A stretch of DNA of 64,000 nt from Lytechinus variegatus (Eukaryota; Echinodermata; Echinoidea; Temnopleuroida; Toxopneustidae), in assembly GCF_018143015.1 (NCBI RefSeq), contig NC_054756.1, positions 20,641,298 to 20,705,297 on the forward strand. The letters run 5' to 3'. The position numbers and the translations under genes were made by a program. The notes beneath the pieces were generated by a model, which searched no databases, had not been told where the DNA came from, and saw only the letters and a list, made by a program, of their open reading frames with translations. Below are positions 9,822 to 24,800 of this stretch, in pieces. Each line of letters starts with the position of its first letter. The first letter of the stretch is position 1.

Positions 9822-12800
9822 CTACAAAAAAGAAGACGAATATTTCATTTGTTATCATCTCATTCAGTTATCAATTTTGAAAAAAAAGGCATTGAAACGG
9901 AATACGAAGGCATTGGTATGATTGGAGAGAATGAAGAAACATTATAGTCAATGTTTTGAAGTTTTGATGACAAGCCAAATTTTTCTTTTTGTTTATCTGT
10001 ATCGAATTTATTTAATCACTCCACTTTTCCCCATAAAACGTGTACAATAAGTAGGGGATAATAAATTGCGAGAATACTATAAAACCTATTAAAACGAAAT
10101 TTCATTGATCTGTTTGTATTATATTGCATAGGCCTATGAATTGTTACCTTGATTATATTTTGAAAAAAAAAATTGTTGAACGGAAATAAATAAATCTAAA
10201 TTTAAATCTAAATCTAAACGGTCGACATTCAGCTAACATTAGTCAGTATTGGGAACGACGAGTCAAGAACGACGTGAGGCCAAGGCAGTAGTTTTGCAAC
10301 GGAGTGTAGATTTACTGAACCAAAATTTGTAGATGATTTTCTTTGATGATGAATGTGTAGGATCCATTAAAGCAATGTAAATTCACTCACATAATAATGC
10401 GAAAATCGTGTAAGCTGCTTGCTGTTTGACAATCACTGTACTGATGTCCTCGAAAAACAGATCTACAGCCGCAATATTATGCCTGTATACAAAAATAGGA
10501 ATGATCTGATGATAAGCAACAATGAGCAAAACTGACTGGTTAATGGATTGCCGCTAATTAGAATTGTAGAGGAAGACGCCCTTTTCATCTGCGAAACTTG
10601 ATATTTTCATATATGAAAACTAACCGCTTTTTTCTCAGGCGACAAATGTCCCCTTTTCGTTTAGTGGATATTTTACAAAAATACATCTATAAGAATCATA
10701 TTTTCGTGTAAATTTTTTATTTTAAATATCAGCATTATTATTTAGTCCAGTAACGACGAGTACCTGAGTTGGTTAATTATTTTAATTACCCAATTTGAGC
10801 AACACACTGAGGCCTATACTGTAAAAAATAATATTTTACTTCAAACTAAATAATAAAGAAGGTTATACTGAAATAAGATAAGAATTATAATTATATTGTA
10901 ATTATATTTTGATAAGAATTATTCTGAAATTGTTATGATATAAATTTTCTGAAATTTAACAGAACATGCCTAATAAAAATATAAATAATTTTAGATTTCA
11001 TACCAATTTCTGTAAATTACGTACATTTGTTCAGAAAATATGTTTTTAACAGTGTACATTTTTTTCGTGTTTAAAAGTACTCACTCAATAAAAGTTGTAT
11101 TCTTAGATTGTTGGTGATGATAGTCCAGCAAGCCCTCTCTATGATATTTGGCTAGGAGGTTGGTTCGGAAGTTAGATGGGTACTTAGCAGTGGATAAAGA
11201 CACCGAGAACTTGGTCTCTTCACAGTTTAGAGGACAGTTACAGTTCTTCATGTTGAACGTTCCATTTTGTGAACTTGGATCTGAGAAGAGATTTACCGAT
11301 CCTCTTTCAAATTTGCTCATAGGTTACTAGCCATGCAGGGGCTGCGAAACGGTTTTGGATTTTTTTTTTTGGGGGGGGGGAGGACGGGAGCTATCCATGC
11401 CAAAAAAAAACCCACACAATCATTTGGTATTTTTTTACGTGTTTGTACACGGTTTTGGAAAAAGTGGGGGGGGGGGGGCTGAAGCCCCCAGCCCCCTCTC
11501 CCCGGTTCCGCGGCCCCCGTTATGACTGCGGGACGTGATATTTTAGGTACGACTGTAATTGTTATTTTTATTTTATTTGGCATTTCGAAAATCAAAGAAT
11601 ACAAACAGATCAGAGACAAGATCAATCAAAATTGTACATGATGGAGAAAATAAGACCTGGATAAGCGTTGGAGAGGCTGCCTGGGTATGGAAAAGGCTAA
11701 CTTAATAGCCATGACCCACATGTCTTCCTCCCCAAACCTCCCAACTCCATCCAGGTCAGAACACTAATGGTAAGAATAAAATGAGGATATTTCGAATCGG
11801 CAAAATACAATAATTCTATTTAAAGAATATATAACATGACAAAGAATGGGAGAGTTTCATGACGATCCGAATTATACGACAAAATGTGTTTTCTCAGACA
11901 GTTACCATAGTAACACTACTCAGTCAATAAAAATAAAGGGAAGTCAGACATCTTGTCGGGCAAATATGTTGATGAAAATCTCCCCCTGGACTAGCATGTG
12001 AATTTATCACTGTTTATTCGAAGAAGTGTTTATTTGATTCTCCAGTTTGGAAAGAAAGGCCCTGATCAAAGTTTAATGACAAACACAGCATTTCCAGACA
12101 AAAACATAAGATATGATTAGACGGCGTAAAATCTTTATTAAACAAAAAAAAAAAGCATAACGTTGAAAATTTCATAAAATTCGGATGTACAGTAAGAAAG
12201 TTGAGACATTTAAAAGATTTTATTTCAATTTTTTTTTCAGTGATATGCACAACTCAGTGACATGTAAATGAGGCAGTAGATAATGTCCATCAATCATCAT
12301 TTCTTCTGTTTTTCATTGTTTGAATTATGCAATATTTCATTTTTTTTACAGATTTGACAATAAGGACCAAATTGACAGAAACATCTGGTATTGAACAAAG
12401 CTAATCCCAAATGTTCAGGGAGGAATTAATCACCCTTTCACTTAACAATGAATGCAAAATTAGAATATTTCATACTAATAAAATACAAACGAAATAGTGA
12501 GTGGATGACGTCATCAGTTTCCTCATTTGCATACCGACCAGGATGTGCATATAACTGTTTTGTGAATTTAAGCGAAAATTTAAAATGTCATAACTTTCTT
12601 ATTTTATATCCGATTTTTATGAAATTTTTAGTGTCATGCTCGTTTCATTTTTCTCTTTTTATTCAAATCAACTTTTTGTTGGGGTGGACTCGTCCTTAAA
12701 GTTGCAATGCCCCGTTAATGGAGGTATGAATGAAAGACGAGATAATACTTACCGGAAAAAGCATTGCTACAAGACCCTTCCTTTTTAGCATCGCACACGT

Positions 12801-15800
12801 TGACTGGATGATAAGGATAACACGGGCAAGATTAAGAAAATAAACTAAAACATCAATGATTCATTATGTTAAAATGATGATGACGACGATAATGATAATA
12901 CTAATAGTAATAATTTTAATCATGGTACTAATAATAATGCCGGCCGTAGTACTATCAATAGTAAAATTATCAATAAAAACAATCTGAAATTGAACAGCTT
13001 TTATGCAAAAGGGACTAAATCCACTTTTGATCATTCTTGAAAAAGTTTTTAATCTGTATGACATAAAAATAACAAAAAATGTATCCTTTGTGTTCATATT
13101 TTATTTGTGAATAATGTAAATAAAGATGGCTAATTTGTAATGAAAACATCAAGGTTTCATAACTTCAGTACGAAATAATGAAGGTCATGGAGAATGTATT
13201 CAGGGGTCAGATGTCAATGAACCCTTTCCAAAAATTTTGTGGAAACTAAGTAAAAAAAAGTTGATAACCAAATAACCCTTTTTCATACACTGCGATGCGT
13301 TGCCAAAAGCAATAAAAAATAAATGAAATCAAGTATATAATTTGAAATGATGTTTATCTAAATTAGCAGCATTTAATGCATCATAATATCTAAATCAAGG
13401 TTGTCGTGTCTTTTTCTCTCCAGCGATAAGCCACTCACCTCAATGCTACAATAAATGCTATAAACTATTAGCTTAATCTTCTCATGTCAAAGCTCGCATC
13501 ATCTGAGTGCATTTCCAAACAGCAGAGGGATGATGATGAAGATGACATGAGGGCCATCATTAGAGCTGCAGCGTCTGTCATACATGTAGTAAATGGCATG
13601 TATATCAACTTCAACGAAGATGAATTCACATTTTATTATTTATTACCTTTCATTGCGAGCTGCCAGAATCTCTTGAGATGCTAATGCTGCAGGGTAAAAC
13701 TTCATATCTGCTCTCTGCCGTACGTCACCCATGATGGTATTTCTACTTGGTATCAGTTTGTACAAGGATCATGTATTTGGTCCAGAACAACTGATTGTTA
13801 TCATGCACAAATAAGGCAAATAATAATGAAATTCAAAAGGAGATAATAGCATAGAAGTACACATCCATCAACCTAAAAAAGAACTCCTACAGCACCACTT
13901 CCAGTTCTTGAGAATCAAGCAGTGCAACATATCAGTAATAATATAGATCCTGGTCTGATATTCCTTGACATAACGTTAGGCTTTCATTGAATGGGCCAGA
14001 CCAAAGTCCTAAAAATGTCAGAAGGTTTTCAAGAGTTTAATTACTCTTTGCTGAAGTTGAGACACGTAACTTCATTTACTATGACAAAAGCTGCAGCTCT
14101 AATGATTGCCTTATTTTGATTATTCACCATTGTCCCTGGCTATATGAAAATGTTCTCGGATGATGCTTGCCATAAGAGTTAGGCCTATCCTTTCCATTTA
14201 CAGATAAGGTATAGTTTTATAGTATTGATTGTAGCATTTGAAGTTAGTGACCTATTGCTACAGAGAAATTATGCCTTGATTTAGATTTATAAAATGCATA
14301 TCTAAATGCTGCTACTTTAGACAACTTCACCATTCCAAATGATATCATACATGATTTTTTTTACTCTTATGTCAATGCATTACTACAATATATATTAAAA
14401 AGTGCTATTTGATCTCAATTTCACCTCTAACTTGTATTTTGACAACATCATTGGTCAAGGATTCAACTATTAAATTGTGTTCATTTTCCACGCAGGTTAG
14501 TCTTTTTCCCATCAGCATGATCAGAATCAATATACCTACATGCCACAATAACGTTATATCGACCTATTTACTTAAATTCCCTGATGTTATTGACATAGTT
14601 GATTGACCTCTTACCCCTAAATATATTTTCCATGGCCATTTTTTAAAATCCTTATTTCAGATTGAAATTATCAAACATCCACGTTTTCATTCCAAATAGC
14701 CATTTTTTTGTTTCTATTATTCACAAATAAAATGTGATTAATGGATTAATTTCTTTTTGACGGAATCATGCATGGATATATAAATATTCATCAACTTTTG
14801 ACTTTGGATATTAAAGGTGAAGGAATATTCTTTATGATTATTTTGTGCCTTTTTATTTTCTTGCAAAAATTGCTTTTTGACACCAAAATCACCAACATGC
14901 AGCGTTTTATCGCAGAGATACCATTATACGATATATAGCCTATGTAAAAAGGTCACTGACCTTTGACCTTGAACTCTATGGATTAATATGCATTCTACGT
15001 GATTAAATTAATCTTATTTGACCTTCCTGTAAGAATCTGTGCATTTTGACACAACGATCACTATCCTTTGCCGTTTCATCTCAGGGATACTATTATACAG
15101 TATGATACATAATTTAAAAAGGTCATTGACCTTTGAAAAGCTTTTACCTTGAATGTTATTGTTTAATGTGCATTCTGGGTACTTTCTGGGTAATTTCATT
15201 TTATTTGATCTTCCTGTAAGTACCTCTGCATTTTGACACCAAGATCACCAACCTGCACCTTTTCAGCTCACAGATACCACTATACCATATATGGCATATG
15301 ATGTAAAAAGGTCATTGACCTTTGAAAGGCTTTGACCTTGAATTTCATTGGTGAATGAGCATTATAGGTACTTGATTTGATTTCGTTTGATCTTCTTGTA
15401 AGAATTTGTGAATTTCGACACCAAGATCACCAACCTGCGCCTTTTCATCTCTATGGTATATAATGTAAAAAAGTCAATGACCTTTGAAAGGCTTTGACCT
15501 TGATTTTCATTGTTGAATGTGCATTCTGGGTACTTAATTTTATTTTATTTAATCTTCCTGTAAGAACCTCTGCATTTTGACACCAAAATCACCAACCTGC
15601 GCCTTTTCATATCAGAGATATATACCGTATATGGTACATAATATAAAAAAAAAGCTAATTGACCTTTGAAAAGCTTTGACCTTGAATTTCATGGGTGAAT
15701 GAGCATTGTAGGTACTTGATTTTATTTTATTTGATCTTCTTGTAAGAATTTCTGCATTTTGACACCATGATCACTAACCTGTAATATTTTATCTGATAGA

Positions 15801-18800
15801 TACTATCATGATACAGTATATTTAAAAGGTCATTGACCTTTGACCTCGAAAAAAACACTTTCCCCAACCCATATTCCTCCTAACTTTTTCTGACACCCAT
15901 ACCTGCTCAAATCAGTCAAAAACCATTTCCAATGATTTTATTCCAGATGGTTACTGATTATGGGATACCATACCCTTCATATTGTCAGTATAGGGCACAT
16001 GAGAGTAATTCAACCGCGCGCAAAGCATGCCGGACAGGCGTAAGTAAAGATCACATGACTTTATTGATTAAAATAATTCATTAAAAATGGATCAAACGTT
16101 TGTATATCAAAAGAAAAACGATAGACATAATGCTATGTTCATACTCTTTCATAATCAAGGCGTTTGGGAAGGCTAGACTGCATTTTTGTATTTCATTTTA
16201 ATCATTATTACCCACAATGCAGTTCTGGTTTTTCTGGCGATGAACTGGCCGAAATTATGGTTAGTCTTATTTCAGACCATTTTACTTTTGATTCAGTTGG
16301 GCAAGTACCTGATTAACATATCAAATCTTAATGTACTGTTATTTGTGACTAATGTCAGTGAATTAAAGCAAAATCTATCGAGGGATTGATTTTTAATGAT
16401 TTTTTGATGAGCTATGATATAACACGTGAGTGAATGGGGGTCATTAATACTCATGTGTGCCCTATAATAGGGCACATGAGAGTAATTCAACCGCGCGCAA
16501 AGCATGCCGGACAGGCGTAAGTAAAGATCACATGACTTTATTGATTAAGATAATTCATTAAAAATAGATCAAATGTTTGTATATCAAAAGAAAAACGATA
16601 GACATAATGCTATGTTCACATTCTTTCATAATCAAGGCGTTTTGGAAGGCTAGACTGCATTTTTGTATTTCATTTTAATCATTATTACCCACAATGCAGT
16701 TCTGGTTTTTCTGGCGATGAACTGGCCGAAATTATGGTTAGTCTTATTTCAGACCATTTTACTTTTGATTCAGTTGGGCAAGTACCTGATTAACATATCA
16801 AATCTTAATGTACTGTTATTTGTGACTAATGTCAGTGAATTAAAGCAAAATCTATCGAGGGATTGATTTTTAATGATTTTTTGATGAGCTATGATATAAC
16901 ACGTGAGTGAATGGGGGTCTGTAATACTCATGTGTGCACTATAATAGGGCACATGAAAGTAATTCAACCGCGCGCAAAGCATGCCGGACAGGCGTAAGTA
17001 AAGATCACATGACTTTATTGATTAAAATAATTCATTAAAAATAGATCAAATGTTTGTATATCAAAAGAAAAACGATAGACATAATGCTTTGTTCATATTC
17101 TTTCATAATCAAGGCGTTTGGGAAGGCTAGACTGCATTTTTGTATTTCATTTTAATCATTATTACCCACAATGCAGTTCTGGTTTTTCTGGCGATGAACT
17201 GGCCGAAATTATGGTTAGTCTTATTTCAGGCCATTTAACTATTGATTGAGCTGGGCAAGTACCTGATTAACATATCAAATCTTAATGTACTGTTATTTGT
17301 GACTAATGTCAGTGAATTAAAGCAAAATCTATCGAGGGATTGATTTTTAATGATTTTTTGATGAGCTATGATATAACACGTGAGTGAATGGGGGTCTGTA
17401 ATACTCATGTGTGCCCTATAGACGCCTTGTTCCTGGGATGCCGTGTGCGGCGCTCTTCACATCTTAAGCTTTTTCGGAACATTTCATTAACTTTCGTTAA
17501 CAGAATCTTTGTCGTCACTAAATAACGCTCGTTTTTTTATATTGGCATTTTTCATTTTTGGGGGAAATAAATGGATACAACACTTAATGCTTTAACTTAC
17601 ATATCACTGACTTGAAATTAAAAAAAGTTGAAACTGATTACAAAGAAAATACGGTTTTTTATAATATGTCACGTGACTGATGAAGTTTTTTTTTACCCTT
17701 GTACCATAACAAATTCGGGGGGGGGGGTGGAGCTACTTCCTTCTAAAGATGCACAACATGATTGTCCAAGAAAACTCGTAAAGCCGGTTTAAGTGTCATC
17801 GTCGGGCGATATCTGTCCGTACAAAAGAATGGGCATCAATAGCAACTAATTTATTATTATTTATTTTCAATGGATACTCAGGCGTTGTTGTTTCTAGTGT
17901 AAACAACTCCCCCGGGTACAGAGGTTTTGTTGCTCTCGGATAATTTCCGATTTGAGAATTATCTTGTTCGTTTGATAATCGTACATGTTTTTTATTCGGA
18001 AATATTCGGAAAAGAAAACGCAATTATTTAGTGCATCACATATGTGCACACTGCATATCGCATATGTGGGTCATCATTGACATTGTTCGCCGTATTATTC
18101 AGGGTGATGGGTAAGTGAAAAGTATGGTCGTGTGACCTTACTTCGCACGTGACCATATTTCGTGGAGGTCGTATATCTCAGAAAGTACTATATATCGTAC
18201 CAGAAAAAGCGGTCAAAAATTATCCTGTTTCTAGTTGATAAGATTAGAATTTGTTTAAGCTATAGGGCTAGGCGATTGGGCAGGCGCGCGCACCTGCCTC
18301 GGCCGATCCTCGTCCCTGCGCCCACCACCAACTTAGCACTTAGCAGGCAGGATAGGACTTCCGACACATCCACACATAAACATCTGCAACTAAACTGAGT
18401 ACATTAACTACCTCAACATTCACTTCCAATCTAAAACACACAAGGTGAGAGGATATATTCCTTGTATGGGCAATGCATCCTCTCACCACCCAAATTTATT
18501 GATCAACAACTGTCCTTTTTCCAGCCAAACGTTCTCTGCTCTTTAATTAATGATTAACACGGGCAGTGAAACCTGATCTTATCCTCAGCATCCTAACATA
18601 GCTTCAAACCACTACCTCTCTCTAAAAAAATGCCCATTATCAACCACAATACAATCCATGAAATAAGCACAATTTCAACACAAAACAAAACCAAAAAGCC
18701 TGTGTATCCATTGACATCTTTAATGATTGATAAGATTTCCACGCATAAAGGAATTGGACATGTTCAAAACCATCACCCCCCACCCCATGTGCGCCACAAA

Positions 18801-21800
18801 TTCTACATCCTACACATGCTATAATAGCCCCCTTTCAGCTCACCAAACGCAACATACGTTATTCATATTTGGTTCCAAAATACACTGGATGTTGAAATGG
18901 TCTACTGTTTTCTGTTCCTTTCCTTAATTGAATGATGGTGGCATCATAGAGTTAGACCCCCGGTTAGACCCAAATTCCTTTCTCTCTTCTCTCCGCGCTA
19001 AATTAAAAACCATACGGGCGGTTGCCCTTGCCCCTACGGTGTCCCACCCGCATTCAGCAGTTAACATCACATTCATTATAGTTATAGTATAACTATTTGG
19101 GGGGGGGGGCGGAGTTCTTGGTCTAATACGAAAATCTATCAGCACTTGACAATGCGGGAATACGCCAATACAGTACGACAATACGCCAGACGGTGACCTG
19201 TACTTATAAAGAAGAATATAATATGGGAACCATACTTACAGAAGAAAGCGTTCGCACATGTATTCGTGGTGATGAGATCACATACTGGGGCATTGCCTAA
19301 ATATGTAAAAACAAATTGAAATAACGATTGGAGATTAGCCGAAACAGTCTTTATCTTATACGCCGCCTCCTAAAAGCATTCTTCCATACTGGGACACCTC
19401 TGGCCAAACGACTGTACATTTGTATTCCAGAATTGATTCGTTCTTGTTTGAATATAATAGAGAGATTTCGATTGTCTGCGACTGCAACGTATTCCTAGTT
19501 CACCGGAAGTGGTGACACCGCTCGTTCAGTATCACGTTCGTACATTGATGAAAACAGTTTCGATTTAAGTCGACGTACCCGTACCACGCCACAGCATATA
19601 CCAGCGTGATAGCGAGCGGGCCGTGGGCCGATGCTTGCCCGGAGAATCAGGCGTAGCATCACGCTACGAACCAGTGGGGCGACTGTGGGTGCAACATTTG
19701 CACTCTTGCGCAAAAAGCCGAAAAACACGGTTGTTTGGAAATAAAACATCAATTACCTATCGGATATGTGTCTGAAAACAGGACACGCTAAATGTAATGT
19801 AATGGAAAAGCTGGTAACAAGCAGTAATTTGCAGTTTACCAGCCCTGCTGAATCAACGAAACTCGAGTGTTGATGCGGCTTCATTCATTTTTTCCAAGCT
19901 GGGATGACGTCATCATATACGAACTAGCGCTCGTTCGAGCAATATGACACCGAACGTCAAAACCCTCAAATACGAGTCACAGATTTGGTCAGTGGACGAG
20001 AAGGCTCGTCACAGATTACTTCGCGCATGCGCAGTGCTCCCAAAATTCCTTAATCTCGTACGTCCACATGGCACGTCACAGAAAACGAAAGGTCTCAACT
20101 ATGAAAAGTTACATCAAGTCAGTGATCTCCAAGTTGAATATCATTATTTTGAATTATTTTTTACAAGCTATATAGGCCTATTAGTAACGGGAAGGATATA
20201 AATATTCATTCGAGCCAACCCATTATCATTTAAAAAAATGATATAGTTGATTGAAAACGTGTAACACTGAATCTATGACGCGTAACTACTGAACTTCTTC
20301 CCAAATTGGGAAGAAATATCATCAACTTTGGAACTTTATTTTGACTGGCAGAAGGTTCGATGGAAAGTGGTATAAGTTAGCGCCATCTTTAGTAGCATGT
20401 AGCAGGTGATGTAAAAGAAATATAGGTCATAATCTAGACACTACGGGAGCTCAACAGTGCTATCTACTTGGAGAGATGTGTTTCCTTGCAAAGTTGAAAT
20501 ATTACAAATTACATGTCGACCTGGCTAGAGACATTGTGTTGCCAAGACAACATATTAGAAGTTATTAAAGTTTTCTTGGTAAAATGCATTATCTTGCGAA
20601 GTCGATTTATAAAATGTATGTCGTTTTAAGTTGCGACAAACATGTTAAAATCGATCACTCTCGCCATGACGACACATCACTTTTATAAGTCGGCTTGGTA
20701 AGGCATTTTATCCTGTCGACATGATAAACCCATTCGGTCGACTTGGTAAGGTAACATAGCTCGCTTCCGTAAATGTCCGTATGGTACTTCGAGGTCTCAC
20801 GGGCCTAAACACTAGTGGCAGGCCCTAGATATTCATTCGAGCCAACCCATTGCTATTTTTTTTATTTTGATATGGCTGATTGACAAAGTGTATGCATATG
20901 ATTGTCCATCTAACACTGATTCTATTTTTGGTAATTACTGAACTTCCTTTTCCCTAATTGGGAAGAAATATCACCAATTTTGGACTATATTTTGACTGGC
21001 GGAAGGATTACGGCTATTTTGCTGTTTGAGTTGATGAATCTGCTCCCCCCGACGGTGTCTTCAAACACGGCAATTTATTTTTAAAATGAGCCGGTCGAGG
21101 GACCCTTTTCTGGTCAGATATGGATTGCCAGATATAAATCCTATCCACTGGTAGTAAACATTCGACCCCCGAATTTCATCCTTATTTTTTATGAATTTTT
21201 TAAAGTGCCAATTTAACACATGAGTCTATGGGGAATTAATTAGGCCTGTGAGACCTATAGGTAACCTTGACCATAGCCTATTACATGGGGAATTCCTTAG
21301 TGGATGAAATACCTGCCCAACTCTTCAGTAGCAGATTGTTTTTCTAGTAGACATGTTTCAATCATCAAGAGGTCCAAAAACTGAACTTCATGGCTATACA
21401 AGGCTACATAGGGGGTACTACAGGTACAATGTAACAAGTTGTTATTAGTAACTAACTCTGTGTTTGTGTACCTAGGCTAGGCTGTGTAGGCTGTGCGTGT
21501 GTTGTGCACTGGGTTGCTTGCATGTTGTCGTGTGTTTTCATATACCGACGAGCGCTGCTGTAAATCGTGTATTGCACCCATCACAAGATAGGCCTTGCAT
21601 CAATTGCGCTTGTGAAATTGGTTCATGGGGAAGGGAATGAGAAGAGAAAACTTTAGAATTTGGCTGAAGAGTGATGGATTCAAGAGGGAGGGGGGGGGGG
21701 GAGAAAAGCATAGTTAGTATGGGGGGGGGGGGCTGAGAATGAGTTCTTCTGCTATCTTGTTCAACTTTTACTGACTTCTAGCCAGACTAGCCCCCATCCA

Positions 21801-24800
21801 TTTAGAATACAACAAGCCATCTAACCCCCTGTCTCTTTCTACACCCTGGCTTGGGCCCTTGTCATAGGAAGATGTGAATGTATAGTATGCTTGTATGTTG
21901 ATTCTCATTTCTTTTTTTTGTTATCTAATTAAACTCATGTGAATCTGGTATTTATATTGTGGGCAGATCTTGAATCCAGATATGCACACTATTCATTTCT
22001 ACAATTTGCATTATAGGATTTGGGCCCTACATTGCATCCATTGTTGAGCTACACATAGGCATGTAGGATGTATGTAAATCCATAGGGCACTAGACATTAG
22101 AAGTAACATTAGAAATGGTCATTACATAACACATCTGTATATTTCATGCATTTCTTTGTGATAAAGTGAGTGTACAGATGTTAAAGAAAAGCCAGGAAGG
22201 TAAATTAAAAATGAACCTTCATGTGCCATACATTACAGGTCTCACGGGCCTAAACACTAGTGGCAGGCCCTAGATATTCATTCGAGCCAACCCATTGCTA
22301 TTTTTTTTTATTTTGATATGGCTGATTGACAAAGTGTATGCATATGATTGTCCATCTAACACTGATTCTATTTTTGGTAATTACTGAACTTCCTTTTCCC
22401 TAATTGGGAAGAAATATCACCAATTTTGGACTATATTTTGACTGGCGGAAGGATTACGGCTATTTTGCTGTTTGAGTTGATGAATCTGCTCCCCCCGACG
22501 GTGTCTTCAAACACGGCAATTTATTTTTAAAATGAGCCGGTCGAGGGACCCTTTTCTGGTCAGATATGGATTGCCAGATATAAATCCTATCCACTGGTAG
22601 TAAACATTCGACCCCCGAATTTCATCCTTATTTTTTATGAATTTTTTAAAGTGCCAATTTAACACATGAGTCTATGGGGAATTAATTAGGCCTGTGAGAC
22701 CTCGAACTCACCTGGTAAAGCCGGTGCCCTGCACCCGCATGTAGATACAACAGCATCAGTCATGCATTCAGCTAAACACTTTATTCGTGAGTATTTGTCG
22801 TAAAATTGCAGTTTTTTCTCTCCGCAAACGCCGTATGGTGGCCTCGCATTGTAACGCTACACAAAGATAAAAAGGCGTATAAGAAAGTCAATAGTTATCG
22901 GTTACCATAACTGAGGATATGCGTACCGTACCGTGTAACAATCTTCTCATATAGTTTGGGTAAGAAAACCGCAAATTAAAATAGAACATATTTCAAAAGT
23001 GTACATTCTCGGGATTCAAGAGAGCGTTGTTGGAACCATCAGCTAGTCGCGCAGCACATGCACACATTCACAGAACACCTACCATGCGCTGCCTTTGGCT
23101 ACATTGGCAACAACCCAAACATTTCCTAACGTCACTTCACACAGGAAAACAAGGCGACGCCAACCTGTCAAGATCTTCGAACAGCAACCGAAGTATACGC
23201 AAACTGGAACTTGTCAGAGTTTGGGCATTTAGACCATGATCTGCGTGAGCGTCATATAACGTTGGTGCCACTGAGCGTAATCTTCTAGTTCAGTGGTTGG
23301 TGACATTGGCCATGCAGCTAGCGACGTCAGCAGGGCGTGTACACGTATGCCCAATAACGCCCCCTTGAATAGCGAGCACTTGTACCTTTAATGTTTAAAC
23401 GGCTCACATCATCTGGCAAACGTAAAAATGTCTGGCAAACGTAAAAGCTCTGCTAAAGATCAATACGGAAAAAAATCAACTAAACCTACATATTCTTTTC
23501 CCCGACTGTATACTGTTATAGGGACAGTATGTGGCAGCAGGTCCCTAAACTATTTCAGAGACATAGATCCTTTACTTTTGGTGATAGATTCTTTTGGGGA
23601 AATGACACAAACATATTGGAACAACCAACCTCATGATATTAAATCAACGGATTCCACAGATTCTAATCTGTGTTAAAGACATACTTTTCAGGAAGCACCT
23701 ACATTGGACCTATACCAAATTAAAACAAATCCTCCACACGCATAGGGACTATTCATATGGCATTATATGTATCTAAGAAGTGATTATTAGTATTTGTATG
23801 CATTTTATAGGAAAAGGTGGTCGACATACAAGCCTCTCATGATCACAAACGTTGGTGCGCTTGTATCATGAAACGCACGAATTTTGGAAATAAATTTGAA
23901 TTACTTACCAGGCTTTTAGTAATTGATACAGCAGTTGATGCACCTGGCCCAACTTGGAATCCTATATCATGTGGGTACGTGCCTTCCTCTTGGTCTAACA
24001 GGTGTATATTAAAACCGGCGGCATCTTTCAAGAATACATTGTAATAATACTTTTCTTGCTCGACGTTTAGCATCAGACTCAGACCAAATGCTCTCCCTGA
24101 ATAGGATAAAGTTCTTTAGAAAATAGTAGCAGCAATAGTAGTAGCAGTAGTACTACTACTAGTAGTAACACTACTGCAAATAGTAATAGTAGTAGTATTA
24201 GTAGTAGTAATAGTCATTACATTATCAGTATTAGTACGCGTATAGTAGTACTGATAGAAATAGTCGGCCATAGGAGTAGTAGTAAAAGTAGTAGAAAAAT
24301 GGTAGTAGTAGAAACAGTAAAAGTAGAAGAAGAAGAAGTAGTAGTAGTAGTGAATCTTTAGCTATATCAACAATATGACTAATAGGTTATCTTACTCCGT
24401 GATAATAGACGGGTCAATATACGACCAAAAATACCCTTAACCGGAACAAATTGCAACAAATGATTTTTCAACGGGTTTTTGTACTATTTGACCTGAGGAA
24501 TAACATTAAGAATCTACCAAAATCCGCATCCTGGAAAGTGGTTATTTTTTAGATGGCGTCCAAGATGGCCGCCATTCACTGAAAATGGATACAACTCACT
24601 CATTATCCACCCTAGAATCCTATTTAGATTCACATTCCATGGTCTAGGGGGTAATATTGTAACATTGTAAATACAGTACAGGCTAGAGCTCTACACTTAT
24701 AAGCCCTCCAGTGTACCAGGTAAATCCAAGATGGCGCCCAAAATGACTGCCGTAGGCTGAAAATCCACAACTCGTCTGGCTTCAATTTTTTTTTTCAATG

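Noticed and set aside
13640-13735. Possible extra channel exon on the minus strand with a GTAATA donor
   Set aside because: The peptide has no DEG/ENaC motif, no clear acceptor precedes it, and exons 7a or 7b join exon 8 without it.
14850-15862. CRISPR-like spaced repeats
   Set aside because: The repeat unit is continuous, about 165-187 bp, without unique spacers, and the genome is eukaryotic.
20793-22701. Two near-identical direct repeats as LTRs of a small retroelement
   Set aside because: Each repeat has its own inverted ends and does not begin TG or end CA; no primer site or polypurine tract was seen; a worn third copy at 20199 stands alone.
23843-24073. Extension of channel exon 5 beyond the donor at 23908
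   Set aside because: The frame stays open past GTAAGT, but the conserved sequence continues in exon 6 at the same phase, so the extra codons are intron.
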